The translations under genes were made by a program, and so were the position numbers. From Proteles cristata cristata (taxonomy: Eukaryota > Chordata > Mammalia > Carnivora > Hyaenidae), in contig JAESUZ010001519.1 in NCBI GenBank assembly GCA_017311185.1, positions 186,001 to 250,000 of the forward strand: DNA of 64,000 nucleotides, written 5' to 3'. The notes beneath the pieces were generated by a model. That model had not been told where the DNA came from, did not search any database, and saw only the letters and a program-made list of their open reading frames with translations. This document shows, in pieces, positions 35,201 through 47,200 of the stretch. Position 1 is the first letter of the stretch. Each line of letters begins with the position of its first letter.

Positions 35201-38200
35201 TATATTGTTTATTTCTGCCCTGATTTTTATTATTTCTCTTCTCCTACTGGGTTTGGGGTGCTCTTGTTGCTCTGCCTCTAGTTCCTTTAGGTGAGCTGTT
35301 AGATTTTGCACTTGTGCTTTTTCTAATTTCTTGAAATAGGCCTGGAGTGCAATGTACTTTCCTCTTAGGACTACCTTTGCCACATCCCATAGAGTTTGGA
35401 TTGTTATATTTTCATTTTCATTTGTTTCCACATATTTTTCTTCTCTAATTGCCTGACTGGCCCATTCATTCTTTAGTAGGGTGTTCTTTAACCTCCATGT
35501 TTTTGGAGGTTTTCCAGACTTCTTCCTGTGATTGATTTCAAGTTTCAAAGCATTGTGATCTGAAAGTGTGCATGGTATGATCTCAATTCTTTTATATTTA
35601 TTGAGGGCTGCTTTATGTCCCAGTATGTGATCTATCTTGGAGAATGTGCCATGCACACTTGAGAAGAAAGTGAATTCCCTGGCCTCAGGATGTAGAGCTC
35701 TAAATATATCTGTCAAATCCCTATGGTATAATGTGTCATTCAAGTCCATTGTGTCTTTAGTGATTTTCTGTCTAGTTGGTCTATCCACTGCTGTAAGTGG
35801 AGTAATAAAGTCCCCTGCTATTAGCACATTCTTATCCATAAGAGTTTTCTGTTTGTGATTGTTTTATATATTTAAGTGCTTCCGTGTTCAGTGCATAGAC
35901 ATTTATAATTATTAGTTCTTCCTGATGGATAGACCCTGTAATTATTATATAATGCCCTTCTTTATCTCTTGTTACTGTCTTAACTTTAAAGTCCAGTTTG
36001 TCTGATATAAGTATAGCTACTACAGCTTTCTTTTGACTTCCAGTCACATGACAGATATTTCTCCATCCCCTTACTTTCAATCTGAAGGTGTCCTCCAGTC
36101 TAAAATGAGTTTGTTGTAAACAGCAAATAGATGGATTTTGGTTTTTATCCATTCTGCTACCCTATGTCTTTTGATTGGGGCATTTAGTGATAATGGTCAG
36201 CTTTCTTAACTTGCAGGCAACAGAAATCCACCTCAAACAGGTTTAGGCACTAAGGAGTATTTAGTAGCTCAGGGAGTGAGAGGGAAGTTTGAAGAATCAA
36301 GCACAGGAAAGGCCGGAGAGCAGTTGGATCCCAGGAATGGAAGGAAAGAAGGTCTAAAGGCTCGTGCAGTCTGGATTTATTCTCCACTGCCTCACAAGCC
36401 CAGTGCCACGGCCACTGACAGGTCCTAAGGGCTCATACCCCAGGTTCCCCGCATCACAGAGACTAACCCTGCGGCTTCAGATGAGAAAGTCTCACAGGAG
36501 AACCCCCGCTGACCCAACCGACTGTATGGGAGAGAAGGTTCCAGAAACAGTGTCAGAGTCAACACGAACTCCGCAGTTACTGTGGCCAGATGACCAGTCT
36601 CCAGAAGAAATGCCATCTTTCAGAGCCAAATCAGCATGTGAGGCAGACAGATGGTAGGAGTGACTACTCTTCAAGTAAATGATTTCATTTAGAATCTTTC
36701 CCACGCTTCCGTTTTCCTAACATGTTACGTGACAGATCACAAGAACCATGTCTGAGGTGTAAAACCCTTCTAGGAGTAGCACAGCATAGGTTCCTTAAAG
36801 GCTGTTTAGCAAATGACAAAGAACTGCCACATCATCTCGTGCCAATTTGTTTAGAGGATCATATCACTTGAACTCCAATAAATTACAAAATCGATAATGT
36901 ATAAAGGTTCTCTAAAATGGCAAAGCCTCTAAAATATTTCAGATACGGTTTCCGAACATGGGAAGTGCAAACCACCAGAGTCCTATAAATCACAAATTGG
37001 AAAACAGCAAAGTGTTTTAGAAAGAGGGATTCATTAAAAAAAATATCTTTTGAATGTCAGTCCAGGATGTAACAGCTGGGCTCCGTGTGATGGAAAGTGG
37101 CAGCTGGTAGGGTGGCTGTGTCTGGGCGAACAGACTTACAGATGCGTGCCCACACAGTACCGGCAGTATCCACACCCACAGCTAATAGAGGTGGTATTGG
37201 GGAGCGAGATTGCGAATGTGTCTATTGAGTCTTGCTTGCTCTTTACGGCTCCGCTCTCTCTGATGAGTGTCTGCTCCATATACAGCCAAAAAATGAAAAT
37301 GATTTTTGTTTTGTGAGAGAGGACAAGCTTCTTTAAAGTGTTCAGGAGAGGTACACGCAGGACACCACACAGGACACCACAACTGGGCTCCAAAAATAAA
37401 TCTGTAGCAAGTAATTTTTAGCATTCTGTGGCATTCATAGGCACTTGTGCCCTTTGGTACATCTTTTAATAAGAGACATAGTTACGCTAATTTGTATCCC
37501 CCTGAAGAGTGCATATCTGCAAGGTAGACGCTCTTACAGAGGGCTAGGCCCGTATTCCCCTTCCGTTACGCACGAATCCGTTAGATTCATGGCCTGCCCT
37601 GTAAGATGCATTAAAGTCCAGGGCACTTTTAACTGTAAAAAGGTGCACATTAAGGCATAAATAGAAGCGATCATTAAGCGGGCTTCCTGCTATATGATCT
37701 CTAAAATGCAGAGCAGCCTGGTGGGTAGCAAAAAGAGGTCAGAAATGAGGACTACATTTCTCTCTCGCGCTCACAGACTTGCGACCTCACACGGCGATCA
37801 CACTTCTTTGACAGAGTCATCCATTCTCCTAAGAAGCACAGATTGGGAGTATATATACATATACATATTTTTTTAACTTATATTAAATTGTGAAGGGGGA
37901 TACCGTTGATTTTCGGTTACTTGGTTTCATATTCAAATAGCTGATCTGTCACTGACCTTGAATTATCATTATCTAATAGTCGTTAGGGCTGTAGGAAATT
38001 GAAACGAAGCCAGACACTGCCCTTGTCTCCATTCACACATGCAGAGACGCACTCCCCAGGGAGGGTACGAGTTCAGTTCATTTAAAGAAGTGATTGCCCT
38101 TGTTTAGAACTTCAGGGAACACTCACAGACGGCGGAGCCCTGAGAAATGATTCCCCCTGTATCAGTCTGGTGGAGGACGCCTGATAAAATCGTCCCTCTC

Positions 38201-41200
38201 ATCCCACAGAAATAAATCTGCACCTCACACCAGAGAATCAATAGCATATCAGTGTTTGCGACTCCCTTACATGGATCCCATTGTGTCCTGCTCAGTTAAG
38301 CGCCAAGAGTTTTCAATCACACCAATCTACCAAAACAAGAACCCAACGTGTGGCAGGTCAGTACTGCGTGAACCAGGAAGCAGACGCTGATGTGATGATT
38401 TCCAGACCAAGAAAAAACCACGAAGTGATACCTGTCCAAGGACAGCAGCTGCTGACAGCAAAGAGTCCATCTCAAAGGAAAAGCAATTACATAAGCTCCG
38501 ACGCTTTCTAAATGCGCGGGTGACGAGGTGCAGTAAATAACCATCACCCAGTCATATTATTTGCTCATGACCATTAGTCACCTTCAGTTGGAGCCACGGG
38601 GCCTCTGAGAACAGGACTCGTCTGTTAAGGTGAAATCGATCAATATCTTAAAGAAACGTTAAAAGAGATTCAAGGGGGCACTACCGTTCTTTACAGCCTG
38701 CAATACCTTCGGCTAAACTCGGAGAAGACCAAGATTTGGTAGGCATATAAATCCATAGGCCTCCCTCATTCTCCTGCAGACATTAAAGAGGGGATCACGC
38801 TCTGCAGGCACAAACCTTCCAACATTTCTGTGGTTAAGTCAACAAGGTAGAAGACCCCTGGTCCTTCATTGCCAACACATTAGTAAGGACTCTGCATGAG
38901 CGCTGTGAAAGAAAGGATAATTTGTAGCTTCTGTGCAAAGTTATGGAATTCTATAAATAAGTTTCTGATTCCATACAAGGCTTCAGAAAAATAAAGGAGA
39001 CGGAAAAGTATCAAAATCTAGAGACACGTTTAAACCAAACTAGGGGCTGTTAGAAATGCAAAGAAACTCACGTCGCTAATACAACAAATGGCTCGGTGAA
39101 AACAGGAGGGGAGAAGAGCCGTGCGGGGGGAATCTGCATAGAGCAAAGCCCACCTCCTCTAACATTCCTGGAGGCCCCTCGAGCCGACTGGTTTTTCTTT
39201 TTTTTTTATTTAAAAAAATTTTTTTAATGTTTTATTTATTTCTAGGAGAGAGAGAGAGAGAGAGCGAGAGCGTGAGCAGGGGAGGGTCAGAGAGAGAGGG
39301 AGTCACAGACTGAAACAGGCTCCAGGCTCTGAGCTGGCAGTCAGCACAGAGCCCGACGCGGGGCTCGAACCCACGAACCGCGAGATCATGACCTAAGTGA
39401 AAGTCGGACGCTCAACCGACTAAGCCACCCAGGCGCCCCCGACTGGTTTTTCTTAAAAGAAATAAACTGACTAGCCTTCCAAGGAACAATGACATCACAA
39501 TTTATTCTGCTGCTGCTTATGGCTTTCCATGATAGAATCTCAACCTCTTATATGAGAGCCCTCTTAAAAATAGAGTACTTCCTATGTGATTAAATGTGAC
39601 ACCCGGTGAACTACAAGAAAAGCCTTCTACACATCTTTAAACAGAGACAGAAGATGTACTGTACAGGTTTATCTTACCGGAGAGCTTTCGGTCCGAAGTA
39701 CATAAAGAGCTCTTTCCCCAAAGTTTGTACACCACTGTAAACGGATCCATTAAACAGTCTCGAGAAATCCTCGCCGGAATCTTTATTATTATTCAGTGCA
39801 GCAGCCTGGTGGAAAATACATAAGCACATGTAAACACACATACAAACTCTAAACAAAATTATAATTCCATTCTTAAATGTATTTATAATATTTCATGCCC
39901 AGGTGCATCCCAATGAGAAGAATAATCTCCAGCCAGTCAAGCAATGTAATCAGCTGTTTACATACATTTTGTCAAATTACTAGGTAGTCATTTAAAAGAG
40001 GGAGGCCAAGAAAATTAAGAGGAAAAGAAAGTAAGTGGCTCACAATCAAAATGAGTTTCTCCGAGGACCTTGGAGCTCTGTGAAAAGGAAGCACAGAAAA
40101 ATGATGGGAGGGTTTTAAAACTAAAAATAAGATAGCGTCTTCCATTTCCAGAAGCACAGCCAGCATCTTGGAAGAGCTTTCGGATCGAAACAGCTAAAAA
40201 TAGTGGATAAAATGTGAAAACAAAAGATTTTTACCTGGAATGATGAACTCAAAGGGCAGGAAGAACAGTAAGAGGTTGCACACCAACCAGAAGTGGGAGA
40301 GAACCCCAAAGTAAGAAGCTCTCGGCAGCAGGCTTCCGTCGGAGTGGCAGTGATGGGCGCCGAGGACTGAGAGTGTCAGTTTTCCTGGCCTTGTGGGGTA
40401 GAGGGCATCACTGGTGAAGCCTCGGGCTCCCCCGGGAACGGGGGTCTAAGGCGAGACCTGCTCTTTGCCCCTCCTCAACCACAATGTTAGGAATAAAGGA
40501 AAAAGAAACCCACTACTTGTTCCTCTCACCACGATACAAAACCACACAATATATTATTAGGATTTCAATACACGTACTGAACACCGTAAAGATGGAGGCA
40601 GTTATAAAATGTCAGCCCTTCTGTGCAGAAGGGAAGGGAATGGAGCTGTGTTTACATGTTGGTAAGGCTCTTTTTCTTGGTGGGCAGTATGGATACTGGT
40701 GTGATTTGTATCCTTACTCTTCTTTCTTGAGACATGCTTTATAAATGTTATTTAAATCTGCCCTCAAAATATAGTAAAAACTTTATTATTTTTAATTTTT
40801 AATGTTTTATTTATTTCTGAGAGAGAGAGAGAGAGAGAGAGACAGCGTGAGCAGGGGAGGGTCAGAGAGAGAAGGAGACACAGAATCTGAACAGGCTCCA
40901 GGCTCTGAGCCGTCAGCACAGAGACCAACGCGGGGCTTGAACCCACGAACCGTGAGATCATGACCTGAGCCAAAGTTGGATGCTTAACCGACTGAGCCAC
41001 CCAGGCACCTCCAAAATATAGTAAAACCTTTAAAACTTACTAGGGTCTAAATAGAAGATACTGTAAGTACATTTAGTTATATTTACACATTAACTCTTAA
41101 TCTAAGGTAGTATCTTCACACACTTCTTTCTTTCCTTTTTCTCTAAAGGGCCTAAGCATTCTCAGAAGGTCCAGGGTAAAATCCTGATTGGGGGTCAGGC

Positions 41201-44200
41201 AGAGGTTGGGGGGGAGAGATAATTATAAAACTTTAGATAGAGTCTAGGAGGAAATCCCAACTTCCCTTCCAATTATGGTTGAAGGCCACTGTTCAGTGAT
41301 TCTCAAACTTGTGGTTTACAAACATCTGTCATTCTAAATATTTACGATGATATGTCCACTCTACTCTTTAGTTTACTAAATTAGTCCTTGTTAAAAATGA
41401 CACATAGCGTTTAGTTCAAAGGAACAGAGGGATGATAGACAAATAAATAAAAATTTAAAAAAGTTTTAAAAGATTGAAAACAACTAGGGACTGAATCTTG
41501 TCCCCTCCAATGTAGCTCTAAACTCCAAGGTGACTGTTTGAAAACAGGCCCTTTAGGAGGTGCTTAAGGTTTCATGAAGTCTAAGGGTGGGGGCCCTGAT
41601 CCAGCAGCGTCAGGATCCTGATAAGAAGAGACAGCAGAGAGTTCACACTCTCCGTCCCATGTGTTCAGAGGAGACACCACCTGAGAAGGAAGTAGTGTCT
41701 ACAAGCCAGGAAGACAGCTCGCACCAGAAGCCAAATTGGCCTGAACCTTGATCTTGGACTTCTGGCCTCCAGAACTGTGAGACGATAAATCTCTAAGGCT
41801 CCCAGCCGGTGGCGTTTGTCACGGCAGCCCAAGCCGACCGGGGCAGGAAGAGACACTATTCTTGCACTCAGTGCATGTAAGGGGTAACGGCTACAGCGGA
41901 CGCCCCATTCTCCCAACTTTCTGAGGCTCAGGGAACTGGCTTCATGTCCCTCCTTCACACAGTAACCACGGGGGGTCATCACAGGCCTGGAGCGGCCAAG
42001 GAGCAAATGCACAGGACCGATTCAAGTGGCAGCCTTCCAGCTCTGCCCAAACCACAGAAAAACCCGTGTAGGCGGGGCCTCCGGGTGGCTCAGCGGGTTA
42101 AGCATCCGACTTCAGTTCAGGTCATGATCTTGCGCTTTGTGAGTTCAAGCCCCCCATCGGGCTCTGTGCTGACATCTCGGAGCCTGGAGCCTGCTTCGGA
42201 TTCTGTGCCTCCCTCTCTGCCTGTCCCTCCTCCACTCACACTCTCTCGCTCAAAAATAATAAACAATTAAAAAGTTAAGAAAAAAAAAACCATAGAAGGT
42301 TCTAGCAAGAGGCACTATAGACGCACCTGTCACTGTCCTCAGAGTGTCCGCTCTCGTTCCTCCTCTTCTTCGCTGAACCCTGGGGCGCAGAGTGCTGGCC
42401 AAGGCCCAGCCGAGCAGGCTTGCAAACTCAGTGAGGGGAAGACACGTGCGCCCGTTTGCCCTGATTTCACAGGCGAACCTGTTACAGCCCGAACTGAGAA
42501 GACGCCAGGAGTCTGATGCTTTCCTGCCCCACAAAAGCCCCTCTCTCCTCACACATATACACTTGGAGCCAAGCGTGGATTAAGACAGTAGGTTTCAGTG
42601 CGGGTTTCCATGACAACCCATTAGCAGGTGAAAAGTTCTTATAAACCGGCCAGGACACTTTTGAGATGATGCTATAGAGAGGAGATACAGCTCCGTCACG
42701 AGTGGCCTTTGCCTCAACATAGAGGCACATTTTTACACATTAGGTGTTCACGTTTTCGGATTTTGGATTTAAGGTCCTAGAGACATTTAAAAAATGCTTA
42801 TCTGTAAATTAATGTTTTCCCCACCACCGCCCATGTCAACAATCCCTTACTCCCTCTCAGTACTCGTTACTAGCGACTGGTTTTGGTCATCCCCTCTGAA
42901 GTCCGGTGGCTTCCACACGGGTTTCCGGCAGAGGCTGGGTGATCAATCTGACCCCATTTCATACACACAGGCCTGGACACCGTGGTGGCTTTCCCGTCTA
43001 CTTGGCCAAGAGGGCATTTGTGACCACTGCCACCACAGTGCCTCCGTCTCCTTGAACGCTTCACGTATTAGGAGCGCATCTCAAACTCACCCTCTCTCCA
43101 GCGTGTAGAAAGGCGATCCGTCTGTCATACCTCCACCCCCCTCGGCTGCATAAGAACGGCCGTGGAGCCTGGAACATCTCCTGTCTACTGACAAGGAGCC
43201 CTCACAGCCTCTGCTCCCTTTTTTGCCTGGGGGGGTGGGGAGGGCAGTATCTTTCCATCTTCCAGGCTTGATGTACAGGCCTGTGTGCGTCAATGGCTTT
43301 GGGGCACAAGCCCAGCTTTTAGTATTGCAGACGCCTGGGGGAGGGGAAGGGTCCTTCCAGCTCAGCAGAAAGAGGGTGTGCGCGCAGGCACACCGGGCAT
43401 GTCAACTGCACTCAGCCCCGCTGGCCGTGGGGACCCGGGCACTGCAAGGGGCTGGATCTTGTCTGGCCTCCAGCTGTAAGCTCATACTGTACCGCTTGAG
43501 CCTGGTGTCCACGGTGTCCCTTCTCAGCGACCTGGAATCAGGCACTGGTCACTCCAGCACTTAACCTTGGCCACGCTCCTGCTGCAGATGATCTGTCCTG
43601 CGGCACTGACCGACCCCCTAGCGAACAGTGAACCAGTGTGTGACTGGCCAGCTGAAGACTCCCTCTCGCTTCCCGCACCGTTTCACACTGCACTGCCCTG
43701 AAGCTATCCGTGCCCCGTTCCGCCCCCCCTGCCCCCCTTCCCCCCCACCCCGCCGAGGGGAGACCCCATGACTGAGCTGCTCTTTACTCAACCACTTCCC
43801 GTGCCCTGCTCAGTCCTCCTTTCCTCCACTTAATTCCAACTTTACCGGGTTTATAATGGCTTCTGGCAAAGGAGCCAACAAGGTAACCTCGAAACAGGTT
43901 GTCAACACCTAATAAGACGGTAGATGAGTCCCGGTTGTCTCCTGTGAAGGCTGCTCACGTCGCTAAGTGAGCAGCTGCAACACGAACTTACACCGTTCAG
44001 GTGAAGGCGCTCACAGGCAGCGGCCGCCACAGTTCACACTACTCCCTTGGCTGTCCCTCTGAGCTGACACCCTCTGACAACGAAGGTGGCATGTGACACA
44101 GGAAAGACGTCCCTCGTCACAGAAAATGCACCCTTCGTGGCTGTTCTTGGGATTTACTTGTTTTAGAAAAGCTCACTGGCCGTCCCCTGTGGATTAGACC

Positions 44201-47200
44201 TTGTTCTAGACGCTGAGGAAGCATCAGCGGAAACAAAACAAAAAACAGAAAAAACAATTAAAAACCTCCTGCCTTCACGGAGTCTATAGTCTTCTGGGCA
44301 GGGAAGAGTAAGCGTTGGACATAATGACAGTGCATTAGAACATTTGGAAAAGAAATCAAGATGAGAAAGAGAGATCAAGATCAGGGGAAGGTGTCGCAGG
44401 TTATAATTCCGGATGAGGCAGTCATAAACTCATGAAGAAAGTGGTACCTGAACAGGGGTGGAAAGGGTTTTGAGTGAGCCATGATCTGGACACAGGGAAC
44501 GGTGACACAAAGGCCCTGCGGCAAGGTGTTTCTGATCTGTGCGATACAGGGAGCAGGCCAGGATAGTTGGTGCACAGAGAACAGGGGATAGTGTAGACGG
44601 ATGAAGTCTGACACTGTGAGAATCAGACCATGTGGCCCGCAATGTCCATTCCACGGTCTGGCTGTGTCTCTGATAAAAATGAGAGAGATGAAAAATATGA
44701 TCTACATTACTTTGTAAAATGCCGCCTTCGGGGGCACTTGGGCAGCTCTGTCGGTTAAGGTCTGACTCTTGATTTTGGCTCAGGTCATGATCTCACGGTT
44801 CATGAGATCAAGCCCTGTGTCAGGCCCTATGGTGACAGCACAGAGCCTGCTTGGGATTCTCTCTCCCTAGCCCTCCCCTACTCGCTCTCTCAATCTCAAA
44901 ATAAATGTTTTAAAAATAAAAAAAAATTTAAAAATGGCTCTCTCTGGCTTCTGGGCAGGATTCTGGGTAAGGGGATGAGGGTAGAATCCGGAAAAGATCT
45001 CAGAGAACAGCTGCAACCATCCAGAGGAACAGTCCAGATGAAGGAAATCTGGGCAATATCGTAGCAGCAGAGGTGCTGAAAAGCAGCCAGACGTGTGGAC
45101 ATATTTTGGGATGTGTTTTGAAGGTGGGACAAAGAGGATTTGCCAGCACACTGAATTTGGGAGCCTTGGCCAGGATTACTGGAAAGACAGCAGAGCTATC
45201 AACTGAGATGAGGATTTGGGCAGCACGGGATGGGAGAGGAAGGTCAGGGTCAGGTTTCTGGTAAGTTAAGGGGAGATGTCAAGCAGGCAGCTGGGTATGA
45301 GTGTGGTCTGGAGGTCAGGAAAGAGGTCGAGCCTACAGAGGTAAATGTATTTAGCCGTCAGCCCTGAAACGGCTTTTCAGGCTCGGAGACCGGATGAAAT
45401 GAGCAAGAGAGGAAGCCCAGATGGAGAAGAGAGGGCCCAGAGCGGAGGGCCAGGCAGGCCGACGTCTCGGTGGCAGGGAGAGGGGAGCCATGAGCAAGCT
45501 GTGCAACAGCTCAGGAGAGACGCAGCCAGCAGGGCAGGCGCCAATCCAGGCACGCGTGGGGTCCCAGAAGCCCGGGGAAACCAGGCTGCAAGGAAGACAC
45601 GTGTCCGGCACTGCAATACATCGAGTCCCATGAAGACGACACCTGGCCCCCGGGCTTGGCAGTGTGGAGGGGACTTGTGACAAGGGTTCTGGAGAAGTGG
45701 GGGGAAGCAACGCCTGGCTGCCGTGGGTGTTCAGGCTTCGAGGGGAGAGGCGGTAAGGCAGCGTCAACACGTGGGGCCGTGAAGGGCGACGCAGAAGCGC
45801 GGGGACGGCTGCGGGAAGAGAGGCAGATGGCTGGCCTGCTGGGAGACGGGACATCTCAGCAGAGAGCAAACAGTCACGCAGGAGACAGAGTGGCTGAAGC
45901 AATGTCTCCACCAGGCAAGGAGAGACGGTTCGAGGGCACATGGCGTCTGCTGGTCTTCACAGGAACAAGGTCAGTCCATCTAGAGCATCAGGAAGGCAGG
46001 CAGATTACACGGGTGCGGGTGCTGGCCGGTGGCTGCGGCCGTGCAAATTCTCTCGTGGTTGACGAATTTTCTCAGTAAGGTGGGAATCAAGGTGTCAGCT
46101 AAGAGAAAGGAGGGCCCCATGGCCCTAGTTCCTCCACAGCTGTGTGCAGCACCTAATAATTAGACTCCATTTTGCCAGATTCTGACATTACATCCCGAGT
46201 GTCATCATTCACAGGGAGAAGCCAATGGCTTCACACAGGGGTGCCGCTCCTTCCGTCGTAGACACATCTACGAGAAGGTGCCATGAAAAGCTCACTATTC
46301 AGGACCACGTTGGTATCCTTAATCACTTACATCAACCTCATGCACACTGGCTGACTGTGTAACTCGGATTAAAAGTAAGTACCTGTTTGCATTTGTCTAC
46401 ATAATCTTGTACTTTCCAGGATCATAATTTTTCCCACTTCTTACTATAGTCTATGCGTTCTGAAAACCCAGATTATTCTCTGGGCAGTCTCCCACTCCCT
46501 AAGGACTACTGTTCACTGCTCAATGACTGGATGGGACCCTTCGAGGCTGCTCCGTTGTAACAACACCCACATCTAATTCAGCAGCAATGCATCACCGGGC
46601 TCTGCTGTAGTTGCTTAAACAAAATACTTAGGATTTAAGTACAATTCTTATCAAACCTGTGCCACTCGTTCTTCAACCATTCCAAGACATATATTTCAGA
46701 TGAGTCCAATTGAAACAGTAAAAACCAGATTAAAAAAATAATAAAGGTTTCTAATAAAAACCTTTGCCTTTTGTATCCAAGTAGTCAAATGCCCCAGGGC
46801 TCCTAATAATGTCTATTATGAAGAAATTCAAACCCAGTTTATCCTGATTTCTACCCCAGATTCCCCAACCCACCACCCTCCTAGGGAGCATCGAACTATG
46901 TGCTAACGGGGTCTGTAAGGTCCTGTCTCTGGGCTGTACGGAAGCTTCACTGCAGGAAACTAAGTTCCAAATAGAGCTTGGGGAGAGCAGAGCTGAAACA
47001 CCCTTTATAACCAGTGCTAAGGGGTATGTTACAAAAAAAGTTTTTTATCTCCAAGACTAATTCCTCAAGGCATCAAAGACTGTACTGGTGCAGATATCTA
47101 TATGCTCCCCAAATTACTAACAACTATCAGAGATTTTAGCCCGTCTAATAGATCCAACCATGGGAAATGTGGCTATTTAGGGAGGAGAGGTGCTGAAAAG

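Larger units (their letters stand above)
26172..39677 (-). other. NEIL3: NEIL3 intron 2
   Basis: About 13.5 kb. It holds an older L1 3' region (from about 31650), a 4 kb L1 (32208-36187), SINEs at 30438, 31349, 31675 and 39200, and a GC-rich block at 28900-29850. The stretches 26172-28850 and 36210-39180 are unique-looking, with no exon or RNA gene seen. Confidence 0.85.

Noticed and set aside
44170..45260. Possible retrocopy or gene in the purine-rich stretch of intron 1
   Set aside because: The cadence (ACAAAGGCCCTGCGG, GAGCAGGCCAGGATAG) resembles an ancient L2-class or similar repeat. No ORF has a family match, and the family could not be named with confidence.
45351..45941. 196-residue minus-strand open frame in intron 1
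   Set aside because: Leu/Pro/Ser-rich translation of GC-rich DNA with no start context, no splice-consistent extension and no domain.
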